Below are positions 16,973 to 26,110 of a stretch of DNA of 64,000 nucleotides, piece after piece; positions within the stretch are counted from its first letter, which is position 1; each line of letters opens with the position of its first letter. Origin of the DNA: Rahnella bruchi (GTDB lineage Bacteria; Pseudomonadota; Gammaproteobacteria; Enterobacterales; Enterobacteriaceae). Made by a program: the position numbers and the translations under genes. Location of the stretch: the NCBI RefSeq assembly GCF_003614975.1, contig NZ_QZWI01000001.1, positions 496,001 to 560,000 of the forward strand, written 5' to 3'. The notes beneath the pieces are model-generated. The model searched no databases. It was not told the origin of the DNA and saw only the letters and a list, made by a program, of their open reading frames with translations.

Positions 16973-17103
16973 GCTCCTCCCCATGCGAGGGGGGAGGTCG
17001 GGAGGGGGTTTTAAGGGCTGACACCATTATCCCTGCACACTTCAGCATTCATTTTTTGACCTTTATACCCCACCCCAACCCTCCCCTTCGCAGGGGAGGG
17101 AGC
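16973..17103. repeat. REPIN-like palindrome doublet between mdtG and ybhL
   Basis: Two GC-rich hairpins in inverted orientation. The first is CTCCTCCCC-ATGCGA-GGGGGGAG (from 16974), followed by GTCGGGAGGGGGTTTTAAGG. The second is preceded by TACCCCACCCCAACC and reads CCTCCCC-TTCGCA-GGGGAGG, ending AGC at 17103. The same order and flanks recur at 27568-27670. The inverted pairing of two REP units around a variable centre is the layout of REPINs, which are spread by RAYT transposases acting in trans. Confidence 0.85.
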
Positions 17104-17125
17104 TAATAAACCTCACCAGCCGGCA

Positions 17126-17157
17126 TAAAAAAAGGGACACTTCTCAGTGCCCCTTTC
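17126..17157 (-). terminator. Intrinsic terminator of ybhL
   Basis: Imperfect stem AAAGGGACACT / AGTGCCCCTTT around TCTC. The upstream A-run supplies a T-run on the minus strand. It lies 22 bp after the ybhL stop. Confidence 0.75.
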
Positions 17158-17179
17158 TTACATTTGAAATCAAAAACTC

Positions 17180-17890
17180 TTAGCGACGGTTGCCGAAAAT
17201 CCGCAACAGCATCAGGAACAGGTTGATGAAATCAAGGTACAACGTCAGTGCGCCAACAATGGAGTATTTGCGGAAGTTATCGCGATCATCAGCAGACAAC
17301 TGCGCACCCATGTTTTTCAGCTTCTGCGTGTCATACGCAGTCAGACCGACAAAGATCAGCACACCGGCGTACGAAATGATGTTCGCGAGGCCGGAGCTTT
17401 TCAGCCACATATTCACCAGTGATGCCAGCAGCAGGCCGATCAGCGCCATGAACAACATGCTGCCGATGCCGGTCAGGTCGCGCTTGGTCACGTAACCGTA
17501 CACACTCATCGCGCCAAACATACCGGCGGCAACAATGAAGGTACCGAAAATTGAGTCACCGGTGTAGACCAGGAAAATGCTGGAAAGCGTCAGCCCGGTC
17601 AGCGCGGAATACAACATGAACAAGGCGGTGGCGACGGTACCGCTCAGGCGTTTCACCATGCCGGAAATCACGAAGACCAGCGCCAGCTGCGCGATGATCA
17701 GACCAAAGAAAGTAATCTGGCTTGAGAAAACAAAACTCATGATTTTCTCAGAACCGGAAGCGTACCAGGCCACAAAGGCGGTCAGCAGCAAACCACAGAA
17801 CATCCAGCCATACACTTGCGCCATGTACGCCTGAATGCCGGTATTCGCGCGTTCGACAATTGAACCATTACTGCGTGGATATCGATCCAT
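17180..17890 (-). CDS. ybhL: BAX-inhibitor-1 family membrane protein YbhL
   Basis: Seven-segment inner-membrane protein of 236 aa of the TMBIM/BI-1 family (UPF0005). The hydrophobic segments follow one another from about residue 28 to 230, separated by short loops; the conserved YDTQKLK (about residues 185-191) precedes the last segment. Length agrees with E. coli YbhL (234 aa). BI-1 relatives in bacteria can act as pH-gated calcium leaks; function in enterobacteria is not established. The N-terminus (MDRYPRSNGSIVERANTG) is cytoplasmic. Single-gene unit with terminator, downstream of the moa operon on the same strand. Confidence 0.92.
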   Translation of the reverse strand: MDRYPRSNGSIVERANTGIQAYMAQVYGWMFCGLLLTAFVAWYASGSEKIMSFVFSSQITFFGLIIAQLALVFVISGMVKRLSGTVATALFMLYSALTGLTLSSIFLVYTGDSIFGTFIVAAGMFGAMSVYGYVTKRDLTGIGSMLFMALIGLLLASLVNMWLKSSGLANIISYAGVLIFVGLTAYDTQKLKNMGAQLSADDRDNFRKYSIVGALTLYLDFINLFLMLLRIFGNRR

Positions 17891-18008
17891 GATGATTACC
17901 CTTTTGCATGGAGGACGAAAAATGAGGCCAAAACAGCCTCCCGATTTTTAAAGCGTATCACAGATAGAGAGAAAAGCATGGGAGGTCTGCGTGCGGTTGA
18001 GTCGCTAT

Positions 18009-18461
18009 TTACCAGCGAGCCGCTGCCTGTTTATCGCTGTCACGGGCATCAACCCAGCGGTCACCCTCTTCCGTGGCTTCACGTTTCCAGAATGGGGCGC
18101 GGGTTTTCAGGTGATCCATAATGAATTCATTGGCTTCAAATGCCATGCCGCGATGGGCGCTGGTCACGCCGACAAACACAATTTCATCGCCCGGATACAT
18201 CGGGCCGACACGATGATAAACACAAACACGTTGCAGCGGCCAGCGGGTACGAGCTTCGGCGACAATTTCCGCCAGCGCTTTTTCGGTCATTCCGGGATAA
18301 TGTTCCAGCGTTAACGCACTAACGTGACTGCCCAGATTGTGATTACGAACTTTACCGGTAAACGTCACTACGGCACCGTCGGCGTCAGATTGCGCCAGCC
18401 AGTTGTATTCTTCTCCGACACTGAAAGGCGCAGCATCCACAATAATTTTCGTCTGATCCAT
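18009..18461 (-). CDS. moaE: Molybdopterin synthase catalytic subunit MoaE
   Basis: Large subunit of molybdopterin synthase, 150 aa, the same length as E. coli MoaE. It transfers sulfur from thiocarboxylated MoaD to precursor Z (cPMP). Conserved blocks seen are GAVVTFTGKVR, LEHYPGM, HRVGPMYPGDEIVFVGV, HRGMAF and PFWKRE near the end (catalytic lysines lie in the APFWKREATEEGDRWV area). Start at MDQTK (18461), with AGGAGG upstream; the longer frame would overlap moaD. Last gene of moaABCDE, one base after the moaD stop. Confidence 0.96.
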   Translation of the reverse strand: MDQTKIIVDAAPFSVGEEYNWLAQSDADGAVVTFTGKVRNHNLGSHVSALTLEHYPGMTEKALAEIVAEARTRWPLQRVCVYHRVGPMYPGDEIVFVGVTSAHRGMAFEANEFIMDHLKTRAPFWKREATEEGDRWVDARDSDKQAAARW

Positions 18462-18462
18462 A

Positions 18463-18708
18463 TCAGCCTCCTGTGACGGGCGGGAAGAAGGCCACTTCAT
18501 CGCCAGCAGTCAGCGGATGCGCCATGGTAGTCAGCGTCTGATTGACGGCTACCAGTAATTTGCCGGATTCCAGCGCCAGCGCCCAGCGATCGCCGCGTTC
18601 GGTCAGTGAGGAGCGTAATGCTTCCACCGTCGGGAATTCTGCCGGAAGTTGCAGGCAGGAAGTGCCGGTGAGTTCGCGCACCTGCGCGAAGAAGAGAATA
18701 TCAATCAT
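18463..18708 (-). CDS. moaD: Molybdopterin synthase sulfur-carrier subunit MoaD
   Basis: 81-aa ubiquitin-like sulfur carrier ending in the required Gly-Gly (FFPPVTGG), which is adenylated by MoeB and thiocarboxylated. The start ATG overlaps the moaC stop by 4 bp (ATGA), indicating translational coupling. Length and the hydrophobic [13 protein letters not shown] start match E. coli MoaD. Works with MoaE downstream. Confidence 0.96.
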   Translation of the reverse strand: MIDILFFAQVRELTGTSCLQLPAEFPTVEALRSSLTERGDRWALALESGKLLVAVNQTLTTMAHPLTAGDEVAFFPPVTGG

Positions 18709-19196
18709 ACGCCTGCCTTACCTTCCACCTTAAAGTCACCCGATTTGCCGCCGGTTTTCTCCAGCAGACGGATCGGACCGATCACCATATCTTTCTGAAC
18801 CGCTTTACACATGTCGTAAATGGTCAGCGCCGCCACGGAAGCCGCCGTCAGCGCTTCCATTTCCACGCCGGTTTTACCACTCAGGCGACAGCGGGATTCG
18901 ATACGCACGCGGTTATATTCCGGCTGCGCTTCAAGATTCACTTCCACTTTAGTCAGCAGCAGAGGATGACACAGCGGGATCAGATCCCAGGTCTTTTTCG
19001 CTGCCTGAATTCCGGCGATACGCGCCGTGGCAAAGGCATCACCTTTGTGATGATTGCCGTTAATAATCATCGCCAGCGTGTCGGCAGACATTTCAACAAA
19101 GGCTTCCGCGCGGGCTTCGCGAACGGTTTCGGCTTTACCGGAGACATCTACCATGTGCGCGTCACCGGAAGCATTAATGTGTGTGAGTTCAGACAT
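18705..19196 (-). CDS. moaC: Cyclic pyranopterin monophosphate synthase MoaC
   Basis: 163-aa hexameric enzyme that converts the MoaA product (3',8-cyclo-GTP) to cyclic pyranopterin monophosphate. Conserved parts are [18 protein letters not shown] at the start, [18 protein letters not shown] in the middle (active-site His of CHPL), the substrate loop [11 protein letters not shown], and [11 protein letters not shown] toward the end. Start set at [15 protein letters not shown] (19196), the family start; the upstream extension lies in the moaB end. Gap to moaB is 2 bp. Confidence 0.96.
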   Translation of the reverse strand: MSELTHINASGDAHMVDVSGKAETVREARAEAFVEMSADTLAMIINGNHHKGDAFATARIAGIQAAKKTWDLIPLCHPLLLTKVEVNLEAQPEYNRVRIESRCRLSGKTGVEMEALTAASVAALTIYDMCKAVQKDMVIGPIRLLEKTGGKSGDFKVEGKAGV

Positions 19197-19198
19197 TC

Positions 19199-19711
19199 TT
19201 ATTTCTTCAAATGTGGAGTGAAATTGCACGGCCCCTGACGGGCGTCGAGTTGCGCTTCGATGATGTTGTCCCAGGCGGTCTGGCAGGCGCGGGTTGAACC
19301 GGGCATGGCGAAAATAACCGTCTGGTTGGCGATGCCGCCAATAGCGCGCGACTGAATGGTCGAGGTGCCAATATCTTCAAACGACACCATGCGAAATAAC
19401 TCTCCGAAGCCTTCAATTTCGCGGTCAAACAGCGGTTTCAGCGCTTCAGGCGTATTGTTGCCTGCGTTAAAACCGGTGCCGCCGTTAATCAAAATCGCCT
19501 GAATTTTTTCATCGGCAATCCACGCCGAAACCACAGCGCGGATGCTGTAAATGCTCTCTTTGACGATTTGCTGTGCGACCACATGGTGTCCGCCTTCGGT
19601 GACCGCTTCTTTCAGATAATGCCCGGAGGTGTCTTCAGCGTCGGTGCGGCGGTCGGAAACCGTCATGATCGCGACAGATAAAGGCAAAAACTCTTTGCTG
19701 GCTTTGCTCAT
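19199..19711 (-). CDS. moaB: Molybdenum cofactor biosynthesis protein MoaB
   Basis: 170-aa protein of the MoaB/MogA fold (E. coli MoaB 170 aa). Seen are the MPT-binding [11 protein letters not shown] (about 78-88), the [17 protein letters not shown] block, and [14 protein letters not shown]. In E. coli MoaB is dispensable because MogA performs the MPT adenylylation; here its kept operon position suggests an accessory role. Start at MSKASKEF (19711) with AAGGAG upstream; the longer frame overlaps the end of moaA. 31 bp after moaA. Confidence 0.94.
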   Translation of the reverse strand: MSKASKEFLPLSVAIMTVSDRRTDAEDTSGHYLKEAVTEGGHHVVAQQIVKESIYSIRAVVSAWIADEKIQAILINGGTGFNAGNNTPEALKPLFDREIEGFGELFRMVSFEDIGTSTIQSRAIGGIANQTVIFAMPGSTRACQTAWDNIIEAQLDARQGPCNFTPHLKK

Positions 19712-19742
19712 CAGTTTGCTCCTTAAACGATTAATGCCGGAC

Positions 19743-20729
19743 TCAGCCGCCGATAAACGACAGGTTCTGGGTAATTCCGGTATTGCCTTCATGCAGGAAG
19801 TGAGTTTGTTTTTTGCGGCTCAGGCCGCCCTGAATGCGGTCCATCAGATCGTCCTGCTGCATGTCGTCGGCCAATAAATCGCGCAGCGGAATGCCCTGCT
19901 CGCCAAAAAGACACAAGTGCAGATTGCCGATGGCAGACACGCGCAGCCGGTTACAGCTGGCACAGAAGTCCTTTTCGTACGGCATGATCAGACCGATTTC
20001 ACCGAGATAATCCGGATGACTGAACACCTGAGCCGGACCGTCGCTGCGGGAGCGAACCTGTAACTGCCAGCCCTGACGCACCAGTTGCTCGCGCAGCACT
20101 TCGCCGGAAACGTGATGTTTGCGGAACAAGTCGCCGCCGTCGCCGGTTTCCATCAGTTCGATGAAACGCAGCTGGATTGGTCGGGTTTTGATCCAGTCGA
20201 GGAAAGTGTTCAGGCTGGCGTGATTCACGTCGCGCATCAGCACGGTATTCACTTTCACCTTGCTGAAACCGGCGTCAAAAGCCGCGTCGATTCCGGCCAT
20301 CACATCGCGGAATTTATCCTGGCCGGTGATGGCGTGAAACTGGCGGGCATCAAGACTGTCGACGCTGACGTTGATGTTAGTCAGACCGGCATCGCGCCAT
20401 TGAGTGATATCACGCGCCATGCGATAACCGTTAGTGGTCACCGCGAGGGTTTTGATGGAGGGATTTTCGCGCACTGCGGCAATAATTTCGCAGAAATCGC
20501 GGCGCAGCGACGGTTCTCCACCGGTCAGGCGCACTTTTTCCGTTCCTAAATTAGCGAACGCGCGGCTGACCCGACGGATTTCATCGAGCGAGAGAAAACT
20601 TTTATTGCTGTGCCCGTGCGGCTTGTAGCCATCCGGCAGACAATAGGTGCAACGAAAATTGCACACGTCAGTGATCGACAGCCGCAAGTAATAAAACTTG
20701 CGGGCAAAAGCATCAGTAAGTTGAAGCAC
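19743..20729 (-). CDS. moaA: GTP 3',8-cyclase MoaA (radical SAM)
   Basis: First enzyme of molybdopterin synthesis, 328 aa. The N-terminal radical-SAM 4Fe-4S cluster uses Cys23, Cys27 and Cys30 (CNFRCTYC). The second cluster near the C-terminus is seen as CASCNRLR, with a third cysteine in LHLCLF. It ends with a double glycine (SFIGG), important for activity in the family. The start is a GTG at 20729 ([14 protein letters not shown]), with GGAAAGG upstream. The longer ATG frame (to 20777) would begin inside the Moco riboswitch and is rejected. First gene of moaABCDE; expression is expected to be repressed by the riboswitch when cofactor is plentiful. Confidence 0.96.
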   Translation of the reverse strand: MLQLTDAFARKFYYLRLSITDVCNFRCTYCLPDGYKPHGHSNKSFLSLDEIRRVSRAFANLGTEKVRLTGGEPSLRRDFCEIIAAVRENPSIKTLAVTTNGYRMARDITQWRDAGLTNINVSVDSLDARQFHAITGQDKFRDVMAGIDAAFDAGFSKVKVNTVLMRDVNHASLNTFLDWIKTRPIQLRFIELMETGDGGDLFRKHHVSGEVLREQLVRQGWQLQVRSRSDGPAQVFSHPDYLGEIGLIMPYEKDFCASCNRLRVSAIGNLHLCLFGEQGIPLRDLLADDMQQDDLMDRIQGGLSRKKQTHFLHEGNTGITQNLSFIGG

Positions 20730-20754
20730 CTTAACACCTTTCCAAATACGGGAG

Positions 20755-20870
20755 ATGCGGGCATTTCTGCCGTGCACCCTGGTGACTTATTGTCACGGCC
20801 AGGGCTCCATATTGTTTCTGTGGGAACTGCGTCAGAAAGGCAACTTAGGAACCAGGGCTAGGAGTTGATC
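20755..20870 (-). promoter_or_regulatory. Moco (molybdenum/tungsten cofactor) riboswitch of moaA
   Basis: The moaA leader contains the Moco RNA motif core on the minus strand, in order: ACTCCTAGCC, GGTTCCTAAGTTGCCTTTC, TGACGCAGTTCCCAC, GGAGCCCTGG, then a variable hairpin (GGCCGTGACA / TGTCACGG on the other strand), and GGGTGCACGGCAGAAATGCC just before the ribosome site. The conserved GGTGCACGGC and TTCCTAAG blocks are diagnostic. The motif ends about 26 bases before the GTG start, consistent with control of translation initiation as in E. coli. Confidence 0.93.
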
Positions 20871-21146
20871 CATCCCGTCCATAGCGGACTGATGATGAAT
20901 ACGGGGTAACGGGGGATATTCTAACGCCGCAAAGTCCGGATCGCCAAGGTGGTTTTTCGTTATGCATTTTGATATATAACGACTTTTAACGACAAAAGGC
21001 TGCATTTTCAAGACTAAAAGCGCTTGATTTTGAATACTCTGAGAGTGCGAATGTCGTGCAGTTAAGTGATAACATCTTGTTGCAAAGTTAGGTAAAATCC
21101 CCGCAGGAAACTGACTTAACCGCCACTCCCCATTGTAAGGAAAACC
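20871..21146. other. Divergent promoter region of moaA and ybhK
   Basis: 276 bp with no gene. It carries the moaA promoter (left) and ybhK promoter (right; AT-rich TTTTGATATATAACG near 20967 and GGTAAAATC near 21091). No named operator recognised. Confidence 0.5.
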
Positions 21147-22055
21147 ATGCGCAACCGAACATTAGCCGATCTCGACCGGGTGGTGGCATTAGGCGGAGGT
21201 CACGGGCTTGGCCGCGTGATGTCTTCCCTCTCTCCTCTTGGCCCGCGCCTGACCGGCATCGTGACAACCACCGATAACGGCGGTTCGACCGGTCGCATCC
21301 GCCGTTCAGTAGGCGGCATTGCCTGGGGCGATATGCGCAATTGCCTGAATCAGCTGATTACCGAGCCGAGCCTCGCTTCCGCGATGTTCGAATATCGCTT
21401 CAGCGGTCAGGGCGAACTGGACGGACATAATCTGGGTAATCTGATGCTGCGCGCGCTTGATCACCTGACCGTGCGTCCGCTCGAAGCGATCAATCTGGTG
21501 CGAAGTCTGCTGAAAGTCGATGCAGAACTTATCCCGATGTCAGAACAACCGGTCGATCTGGCTGCCATTGACGCCAACGGTGAAACCGTTCACGGCGAGG
21601 TGAATGTCGATAAGCTGACGCAAATCCCGCGCGAACTGCGGCTTGAACCTCAGGTGCCCGCCACCCGCGAAGCGTTGCAGGCGATTGCGGAAGCTAACCT
21701 GATCCTGATTGGTCCCGGCAGTTTCTTCACCAGCCTGATGCCGTTGTTGCTGATGAAAGACCTCACCACTGCGCTGCGTCGCAGCCGTGCGCACATTGTG
21801 TATATCGGTAATCTGGGGAAAGAACTGAGCGTTGCTGCCGCCTCGCTGACGCTGGATCACAAACTGGATATGATTGAAACCCGTATCGGCCGCCGCGCGG
21901 ATGCGGCGATTGTGGGGCCTAAAGTGAAAATTGGCGGGAGCGCCGCGGAACATCTGATTATTCAAAGCCCGCTCGAAGCCAGCGATGTGCCCTATCGTCA
22001 TGACCGCGATATGTTGCGTGCGGCCATCGAAGAAGCGCTACAAAAGATGCTCTGA
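21147..22055 (+). CDS. ybhK: YvcK/CofD-family protein YbhK
   Basis: 302-aa cytoplasmic protein of the YvcK (gluconeogenesis factor) group, with the CofD-like Rossmann fold. The nucleotide-binding start is [15 protein letters not shown] (about 11-25). [14 protein letters not shown] (41-54), [14 protein letters not shown] and [11 protein letters not shown] are the conserved family blocks. YvcK in Bacillus is a UDP-sugar-binding protein needed for growth on gluconeogenic carbon; the enterobacterial role is undefined. Start with AAGGAAAACC upstream. It stands between moaA and uvrB as in E. coli and has its own terminator. Confidence 0.93.
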   Translation: MRNRTLADLDRVVALGGGHGLGRVMSSLSPLGPRLTGIVTTTDNGGSTGRIRRSVGGIAWGDMRNCLNQLITEPSLASAMFEYRFSGQGELDGHNLGNLMLRALDHLTVRPLEAINLVRSLLKVDAELIPMSEQPVDLAAIDANGETVHGEVNVDKLTQIPRELRLEPQVPATREALQAIAEANLILIGPGSFFTSLMPLLLMKDLTTALRRSRAHIVYIGNLGKELSVAAASLTLDHKLDMIETRIGRRADAAIVGPKVKIGGSAAEHLIIQSPLEASDVPYRHDRDMLRAAIEEALQKML

Positions 22056-22077
22056 TTTATTGAAGAGCAGACATATG

Positions 22078-22103
22078 AAAGGCCGCGCGATGCGGCCTTT
22101 TTT
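22078..22103 (+). terminator. Intrinsic terminator of ybhK
   Basis: Stem AAAGGCCGC / GCGGCCTTT with a short GCGAT loop and TTTTTT run, 22 bp after the ybhK stop. Confidence 0.88.
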
Positions 22104-22121
22104 GCGTCCGGAAAACGGAAT

Positions 22122-22646
22122 TTACTTCCAGTCAGCCAGGATTTCAGCGGTGGTTTTGACCATGACCGGATTACCCGGCACCGACAGTTCACGCCAGACT
22201 TCATTATGCTGACCGATCAGCTGCTGCGCCGTAGCGTGCGTACGATCACCGGTGGTATGCGCGTCAGACGCGACGGTAACGGCATAACCTTTGCTGGCAG
22301 CTATTTTAATGGTCGTATCCACACAATAATCTGTCGCACAACCGCATACCGTAAAACGGGTCGCATTCAGTTCTTTCAGTACCGCGTCGAGCGTGGTGCG
22401 ATAGAAAGAGTCACAGGCCGTTTTGGTCACAGAAATCGCGCTTTCGGGCTGATGAAGCTCAGGTAACAGCTGCCAGAATTCACTGCCTTGGGTCATCTCA
22501 CCTTCAGCGTGCTGAATGAAAATAACGCGCCCTGCCCGGTCAATCAGCTGATTAATACGCTCACCCCGTCCGCTGCGGTCATAACGCGGGGAAGCGAATA
22601 CCCCGTTTTGCATATCCACTACGATAAGAACGTTTTGCTCAGGCAC
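22122..22646 (-). CDS. Isochorismatase-family cysteine hydrolase
   Basis: 174-aa cytoplasmic hydrolase. The catalytic triad positions of the family are visible: Asp in LIVVDMQNG (about residue 11), Lys in ISVTKTACDSF, and Cys in VCGCATDYCVDTT (about 106-118). Substrate unknown; relatives hydrolyse nicotinamide, N-carbamoyl compounds or isochorismate. Start chosen at a GTG (VPEQNVLIVVD) with GAGGGG 7 bases upstream; a TTG five codons earlier is the alternative. It is the last gene of a possible uvrB, VF530-protein, hydrolase run on the minus strand. Confidence 0.85.
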   Translation of the reverse strand: MPEQNVLIVVDMQNGVFASPRYDRSGRGERINQLIDRAGRVIFIQHAEGEMTQGSEFWQLLPELHQPESAISVTKTACDSFYRTTLDAVLKELNATRFTVCGCATDYCVDTTIKIAASKGYAVTVASDAHTTGDRTHATAQQLIGQHNEVWRELSVPGNPVMVKTTAEILADWK

Positions 22647-22686
22647 GACTTTTCCCCTCAAATGACCAGAATGAAATGCGCGTAAA

Positions 22687-23055
22687 TTACTTTTTCACCA
22701 GCGGATGATTATTCCACGGGCTATCGGCAGCGGGCGTCGCGGTACTGACTTTCGGCTTTTGCGGTGCCTGTGCAGAAAGCGGCGTACGGCGCTTGCTGCG
22801 GGTCATATCCGGGCGCAGATGGCCTTCGATGAAATCCAGATACAGTGTTTCTACTTCCTTGCGCGCCCACGGCGTGCGGCGAAGAAACTTCAGGCTGGAT
22901 TTCACACTCGGGTCGCTTTTAAAGCAATTGATATTGACCTGCGAGGCCAGTGCGGGCCAGCCAAAGTTATCCACCAGCGTTGTCAGCAGTTTTTCCAGCG
23001 TGACGCCGTGCAGCGGATCTTTCGCTGCGCCAGGGTTTTGTGGTGTATCAGTCAT
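22687..23055 (-). CDS. VF530 (DUF2132) family DNA-binding-like protein
   Basis: 122-aa small protein. The core at about residues 11-83 ([55 protein letters not shown]) is the VF530 domain, a compact helical fold reported to bind double-stranded DNA. A basic, proline-rich tail ([18 protein letters not shown]) extends beyond the usual domain. It follows uvrB by 59 bp on the same strand, so co-transcription with the repair gene is possible. No molecular function is established. Confidence 0.85.
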   Translation of the reverse strand: MTDTPQNPGAAKDPLHGVTLEKLLTTLVDNFGWPALASQVNINCFKSDPSVKSSLKFLRRTPWARKEVETLYLDFIEGHLRPDMTRSKRRTPLSAQAPQKPKVSTATPAADSPWNNHPLVKK

Positions 23056-23114
23056 TGGCTCGCTCTTCGGTTTACGTTTTCAAATTTAAGGCCGCGCAGT
23101 CTAGCATCTCAGGT

Positions 23115-25121
23115 TTATGAAATGGCAATAAACTGCTCGCGCAATGCATGGAGTTCGTCGCGGGTGTTGGCCGCTTCTTCGAATTCCAGATTTTGTGCAT
23201 GCGCATACATCTTGCTTTCCAGCTCTTTGATGCGCTGCTCCAGTGCTTTCGGCGTAAGCGATTTGAAGGTTTGCGCCGCTTCGGCATCGCGTTTGTCTTT
23301 ATTCTTTTTGGTCTTCGGCTGGCCGAGTTGCAGAATGTCGGAAATTTTCTTGTTCAGCCCCATCGGCGTGATGCCATTTTCCAGATTGTGGGCTTCCTGT
23401 TTGGCGCGGCGACGTTCCGTTTCTTCAATGGCGCGGGCCATAGAGTTAGTGATTTTATCGCCGTAGAGAATCGCTTTACCGTTGAGGTTACGTGCCGCGC
23501 GGCCAATGGTCTGGATTAGGGAACGCTCTGAACGCAGGAAGCCTTCTTTGTCAGCATCAAGGATAGCCACCAGCGACACTTCCGGCATATCCAGCCCTTC
23601 GCGCAGTAAGTTGATCCCGACCAGCACATCAAATTCACCCAGACGCAAATCGCGGATAATCTCCACACGTTCGACGGTATCGATATCAGAGTGCAGATAA
23701 CGCACCTTCTCGCCGTGTTCTTCCAGATACTCGGTCAAATCCTCGGCCATACGTTTGGTCAGCGTGGTGACCAGCACACGCTCGTTAATCGCCACGCGTT
23801 TACGGATTTCAGACAGCAAGTCGTCCACCTGCGTGGTTACAGGTCGCACTTCGATAATCGGATCCAGCAGTCCGGTCGGACGTACCACCTGATCGACCAC
23901 ATCGTCACCGGATTTCTCCAGTTCGTATTTACCTGGCGTCGCCGAGACATAAATACTTTGCGGTGCCAGCGCTTCAAATTCCTCAAAACGCATCGGGCGG
24001 TTATCCAGCGCCGAAGGCAGACGGAAGCCGTATTCCACCAGCGTTTCTTTACGCGAGCGGTCACCTTTGTACATGCCGCCGATTTGCGGAATGGTGACGT
24101 GGGATTCATCGACAATCAGCAGGCCATCGGCGGGCAGATAGTCAAACAGCGTCGGAGGCGGCTCGCCCGGTCCGCGGCCAGACAGATATCGCGAGTAGTT
24201 TTCAATACCGGAGCAGTATCCGAGTTCGTTCATCATTTCGAGATCAAACTGCGTGCGCTGGCTGATGCGCTGTTCTTCCAGCAGTTTGTTATTGGCCAGT
24301 AATACTTTGCGACGGTCAGCCAGCTCCACTTTGATTTCTTCCATCGCCTGCACGATACGTTCGCGCGGCGTGACGTAGTGCGTTTTCGGATAGATGGTGA
24401 AACGCGGCACTTCGTGCTGAACCTGACCGGTCAGCGGATCAAACAACGACAGGCGCTCGACTTCCTGATCAAACAGCTCAATGCGCAGCGCCAGGTCGTC
24501 CGATTCCGCCGGGAACACATCAATGACTTCGCCGCGCACGCGGAAAGTACTGCGCTGAAAAGCCTGATCATTGCGCGCATATTGCAGCTCTGCCAGTCGG
24601 CGCAGAATTGACCGCTGGTCGATAATCATCCCTTTGGTCAGATGCAGCATCATTTTCAGATACAGGTCGGGATCGCCCAGACCGTAGATCGCAGAAACCG
24701 ATGCCACCACGATCACATCCCGGCGTTCCAGCAGGGCTTTAGTCGCAGAAAGACGCATTTGCTCAATGTGTTCGTTCACTGAGGCGTCTTTTTCGATAAA
24801 TGTGTCTGAGCTCGGGACATATGCCTCGGGCTGATAATAATCGTAGTAGGAGACAAAATATTCGACGGCGTTCTCCGGGAAGAACTCTTTCATCTCGCCA
24901 TACAGCTGCGCCGCAAGCGTTTTGTTCGGGGCAAGAACCATCGTCGGACGGTTCAGATCAGCAATCACATTCGCCACGGTAAAGGTTTTGCCTGAACCGG
25001 TCACCCCGAGCAACGTCTGGTGCGCCAGACCGTTCTCCAGCCCTTCTTCCAGGCGGCGTATCGCCTCAGGCTGATCGCCTGACGGTTTAAATTCGGAATG
25101 CAGTTTGAACTCTTTACTCAT
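23115..25121 (-). CDS. uvrB: Excinuclease ABC subunit B
   Basis: 668-aa damage-verification helicase of nucleotide excision repair (E. coli 673 aa). Walker A is GVTGSGKT (39-46). The DNA-clamping beta-hairpin region [12 protein letters not shown] follows at about 92-103. DESHVTIPQ contains the motif II acidic pair. The RecA2 domain has the YVSATPG and [13 protein letters not shown] blocks, and the C-terminal UVR domain (about 628-663) contacts UvrA and UvrC. The start matches the family ([21 protein letters not shown]). A LexA box lies 125 bp upstream, so SOS induction is expected. Position between ybhK and bioD follows E. coli, apart from an inserted ATPase gene. Confidence 0.97.
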   Translation of the reverse strand: MSKEFKLHSEFKPSGDQPEAIRRLEEGLENGLAHQTLLGVTGSGKTFTVANVIADLNRPTMVLAPNKTLAAQLYGEMKEFFPENAVEYFVSYYDYYQPEAYVPSSDTFIEKDASVNEHIEQMRLSATKALLERRDVIVVASVSAIYGLGDPDLYLKMMLHLTKGMIIDQRSILRRLAELQYARNDQAFQRSTFRVRGEVIDVFPAESDDLALRIELFDQEVERLSLFDPLTGQVQHEVPRFTIYPKTHYVTPRERIVQAMEEIKVELADRRKVLLANNKLLEEQRISQRTQFDLEMMNELGYCSGIENYSRYLSGRGPGEPPPTLFDYLPADGLLIVDESHVTIPQIGGMYKGDRSRKETLVEYGFRLPSALDNRPMRFEEFEALAPQSIYVSATPGKYELEKSGDDVVDQVVRPTGLLDPIIEVRPVTTQVDDLLSEIRKRVAINERVLVTTLTKRMAEDLTEYLEEHGEKVRYLHSDIDTVERVEIIRDLRLGEFDVLVGINLLREGLDMPEVSLVAILDADKEGFLRSERSLIQTIGRAARNLNGKAILYGDKITNSMARAIEETERRRAKQEAHNLENGITPMGLNKKISDILQLGQPKTKKNKDKRDAEAAQTFKSLTPKALEQRIKELESKMYAHAQNLEFEEAANTRDELHALREQFIAIS

Positions 25122-25246
25122 GACGGGCTACCTGACTGAAATGAAAATGCACAAGGCCTTACGGGCTGAACCGGTGAACAGTTCGAGGAAAAATAGTATG
25201 AAAGACTTCGCAATTTTTGCCAGCCCTGATTTTACCCTGGCTATAA

Positions 25247-25266
25247 TACTGTATATAAAACCAGCT
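25247..25266. promoter_or_regulatory. lexA box: LexA (SOS) box upstream of uvrB
   Basis: TACTGTATATAAAACCAGCT: perfect CTGT half, eight AT-only spacer bases, and a CCAG right half. The same CCAG deviation occurs in the E. coli uvrB operator. Located 125 bp before the uvrB start. Confidence 0.82.
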
Positions 25267-25568
25267 TCCAATCGATATAATCAGCAGCCGTTTTAACATC
25301 TTGCTGTAACTGCACTTTTTTAGGTTGAGCCAAATGAGAATTCTCACCATCAGAAGACATTTTTATCCAAAAATTGACGACTATTCACTTTCTGACCACA
25401 GCTTGACGAAGATTGACACAACTATGACGAACGAATTACGGCTGTATTGCTTTTAACTAACTCATTGATTAAAAACAGCATCATCAAAAAGCTGCGAATA
25501 CGGGCAAACTGAGCGGAACCCGCGTCCTGACTCGTCTGTAGCAACTTTTCTTACTCTCATGCACAAGG

Positions 25569-25591
25569 TTATCCACAGGAATAGTGGATAA
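25569..25591. promoter_or_regulatory. Inverted pair of DnaA-box-like sequences
   Basis: TTATCCAC (25569-25576, followed by A, giving the perfect 9-mer TTATCCACA) and GTGGATAA (25584-25591) face each other across 7 bp. TTATCCACA is the highest-affinity DnaA box. A single copy can occur by chance; an exact inverted pair is less likely. Function unproven. Confidence 0.5.
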
Positions 25592-25816
25592 GTCTCAGCA
25601 CGCCAAGCGCGGCGGGAGTTGGTAAAAAACCGTATTTTGCTCGGTCAGCGCCTGAGAGGTCTTTTTTAGGTATTTTTTATCTTTTTTATCTCCTTATTTA
25701 TGCCTATTTTGCCTAGATTTCCGGGCGGATGTTCCTTGCAAAACCCAAAAGTGCAGCTGAGCAGGATTTTTCAGCTTCTGAACGGCGCAAACCTTGCACC
25801 AAAATCAGTGAAGCTG

Positions 25817-25845
25817 GCACTGCCAAAGTGCAGTTTTGTTTTTTT
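25817..25845 (+). terminator. Hairpin with long T-run (possible end of a small RNA)
   Basis: Stem GCACT / AGTGC with a GCCAA loop, then AGTTTTGTTTTTTT. No protein gene precedes it on the + strand, so it may end an untranslated transcript. Upstream CAGCTTC (25769) can pair with GAAGCTG (25810), suggesting further structure. The stem is short, so confidence is modest. Confidence 0.4.
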
Positions 25846-26110
25846 GCTCATCACGGTGAATCTCAAAATCCTGACAATACTCATGAATAATCCTAAATCA
25901 TCTGCATGATGGCTGTTAACAGCTGCGTAACCTCTCTTTTTATCACCGCCTGATAAAACTTGGCCTGAGAGTTGCAAATTCACCCTTTGAAGAGATTTCG
26001 TGAAGGATTCCCCTGTAGAAAGCACATACAGCGGAACATAAATGTCAGAAACATGACAGTGGCCGTCAAAATGTTGTCCGGTGAAAAGCTCCATGAGGGA
26101 GGTATGTCTG

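Larger units (their letters stand above)
25267..26110. other. About 850-bp region without a gene between uvrB and the UrtE-like ATPase
   Basis: No open frame here resembles a protein. Visible elements are a 12-bp palindrome TGAGAATTCTCA (25335-25346), an inverted pair of DnaA-box-like sequences (25569-25591), T-rich tracts (25661-25695), and a hairpin with a T-run (25817-25845). The promoter and leader of the ATPase gene lie in the last 250 bp. The length is unusual for this compact chromosome. Confidence 0.6.

Noticed and set aside
25335-25346. 12-bp palindrome TGAGAATTCTCA as a possible Fur-type site
   Set aside because: Lacks the three central bases of the usual enterobacterial Fur palindrome and is far from either gene start; kept only as a note.
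25700-26094. Open frames on both strands in the gap before the UrtE-like gene
   Set aside because: Irregular composition, no good ribosome sites and no motif; better explained as non-coding.
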